Source: DATFVA01 sp963839165
GTDB lineage: Bacteria > Bacteroidota > Ignavibacteria > Ignavibacteriales > Ignavibacteriaceae
Length of the DNA: 64,000 nucleotides
Assembly: GCA_963839165.1 (NCBI GenBank)
Contig: CAWIUG010000036.1
Coordinates: forward strand, 372,001 to 436,000
Direction: 5' to 3'
The position numbers were made by a program, and so were the translations under genes. Positions 63,477-64,000 of this stretch are shown here, one piece after another; position 1 is the stretch's first letter; every line of letters starts with the position of its first letter. A model generated the notes under the pieces. It had not been told where the DNA came from, did not search any database, and saw nothing but the letters and a program-made list of their open reading frames with translations.

Positions 63477-64000
63477 ATGAAATTATTAAACAAATCATTC
63501 TCTGCAACTATCTTATATTCAGCCATAATTTTATTTATAACTCAATCCATAATTCCTGCACAGGGAAAAGATAATTATGCTTCAGTAAACGGTGAAAAAA
63601 TATGGTACCAGGTTGAGGGAGAAGGAGACCCGATCGTTTTGATACCAGGAGGGCCGGGAGATTCTCATCTCTATTTTACTCCCTGGTTCGATGAGCTTGC
63701 AAAGAGTCATAAAGTAATTTACTTTGATGCTTTTGGAAGAGGAAAATCGTCAAGAGCAAAAAGTAAGGAAGAATATTCGTTTCGGCGTGATGTGGATGAT
63801 CTTGAAGGAGTACGTAAGGCTCTCGGGTTTGATAAATGGAGTGTACTTGGTCATTCCTACGGCGGAATGGTAGCCCAGGCTTATGCAATTCAATATCCTA
63901 CCTCAGTTGATAAATTAATTCTGGTAGATTCTTTTTATGATGCAGAGATGTGGCAGGAAAATGATGATAATTCAAATTATGTAATGAGGACTCAGTTACC
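63477..64000 (+). CDS. Secreted alpha/beta hydrolase, proline-iminopeptidase-like (partial, runs off right edge)
   Basis: From ATG 63477 a signal peptide (ends IIPAQ) leads into an alpha/beta hydrolase: VLIPGGPGDSH carries the GGPG oxyanion loop of proline iminopeptidases, then IYFDAFGRGKSS and the nucleophile elbow GHSYGGMVAQAYA with the catalytic Ser. The Asp and His of the triad would lie beyond the 175 residues visible. AAAGG lies upstream. The peptidase call rests on GGPG and is tentative; an esterase is possible. Confidence 0.85.
   Translation, partial: MKLLNKSFSATILYSAIILFITQSIIPAQGKDNYASVNGEKIWYQVEGEGDPIVLIPGGPGDSHLYFTPWFDELAKSHKVIYFDAFGRGKSSRAKSKEEYSFRRDVDDLEGVRKALGFDKWSVLGHSYGGMVAQAYAIQYPTSVDKLILVDSFYDAEMWQENDDNSNYVMRTQL

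Noticed and set aside
1..64000. tRNA, rRNA, transposase or phage genes
   Set aside because: I looked through the gaps and found no cloverleaf, conserved rRNA segment or DDE/recombinase motif.

Overview
The window looks like a chromosomal segment of a Gram-negative member of the Ignavibacteria (Ignavibacteriota/Chlorobiota side of the Bacteroidota-Chlorobiota group). The evidence is an LpxC-FabZ fusion, split rfaE1/rfaE2, three proteins with the NYPNPFNP-type T9SS sorting tail, a one-protein hybrid two-component system ending in AraC, and GTP-type PEP carboxykinase. The promoters I can read are ordinary TTGACA-17-TATATT type, unlike the -33/-7 promoters of Bacteroidia. The taxonomic call is inference. 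I see no rRNA, tRNA, CRISPR array or transposase.

Positions 1-14857 (minus strand) form an envelope-biogenesis cluster. In transcription order it is uppS, bamA, two ompH/skp genes, lpxD, lpxC-fabZ, lpxA, a lipoate/octanoyl transferase, panB, a propeller protein, rfaE1, rfaE2 and a TamB-like gene running off the left edge. uppS and the TamB-like gene each carry a one-base frameshift in this sequence. A TTGACA-17-TAATTT promoter sits just before uppS. Positions 15032-16375 hold lexA followed by a WYL-like small protein and a possible nuclease-fold protein; two palindromic LexA boxes overlap the promoter.

Positions 16519-26363 carry ilvE, an orphan mlaE-type permease, pckG, a hybrid kinase with about six PAS domains, an SDR protein and a DMT transporter. 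Positions 26416-33040 are an accessory region that I think is the most interesting signalling locus. It has a sigma-54 two-component system divergent from a small secreted D-x-D-G-D-G protein, an arrangement like ZraP/ZraSR. A second small protein of that kind lies in an operon with an outer-membrane barrel, and there is a secreted protein built from CPYL repeats. The two D-x-D-G-D-G genes share a TGGCA-N6-TTG motif upstream.

Positions 33145-51427 hold a secreted pullulanase, a higBA toxin-antitoxin module with a readable operator, a tricorn-type protease, an acyltransferase, katG, fumC, a T9SS thioredoxin/PKD protein, a TerB-like protein and tdh-kbl for threonine breakdown. Positions 51647-64000 hold a D-2-hydroxyacid dehydrogenase, a T9SS FG-GAP protein, and the AraC-type hybrid regulator flanked by two small proteins of unknown role. 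Five copies of a GCRACMT motif lie upstream of those two genes in 21-bp phase, which I read as its binding sites. The window ends with alanine racemase, a T9SS S1/P1-nuclease-like protein and a partial alpha/beta hydrolase.
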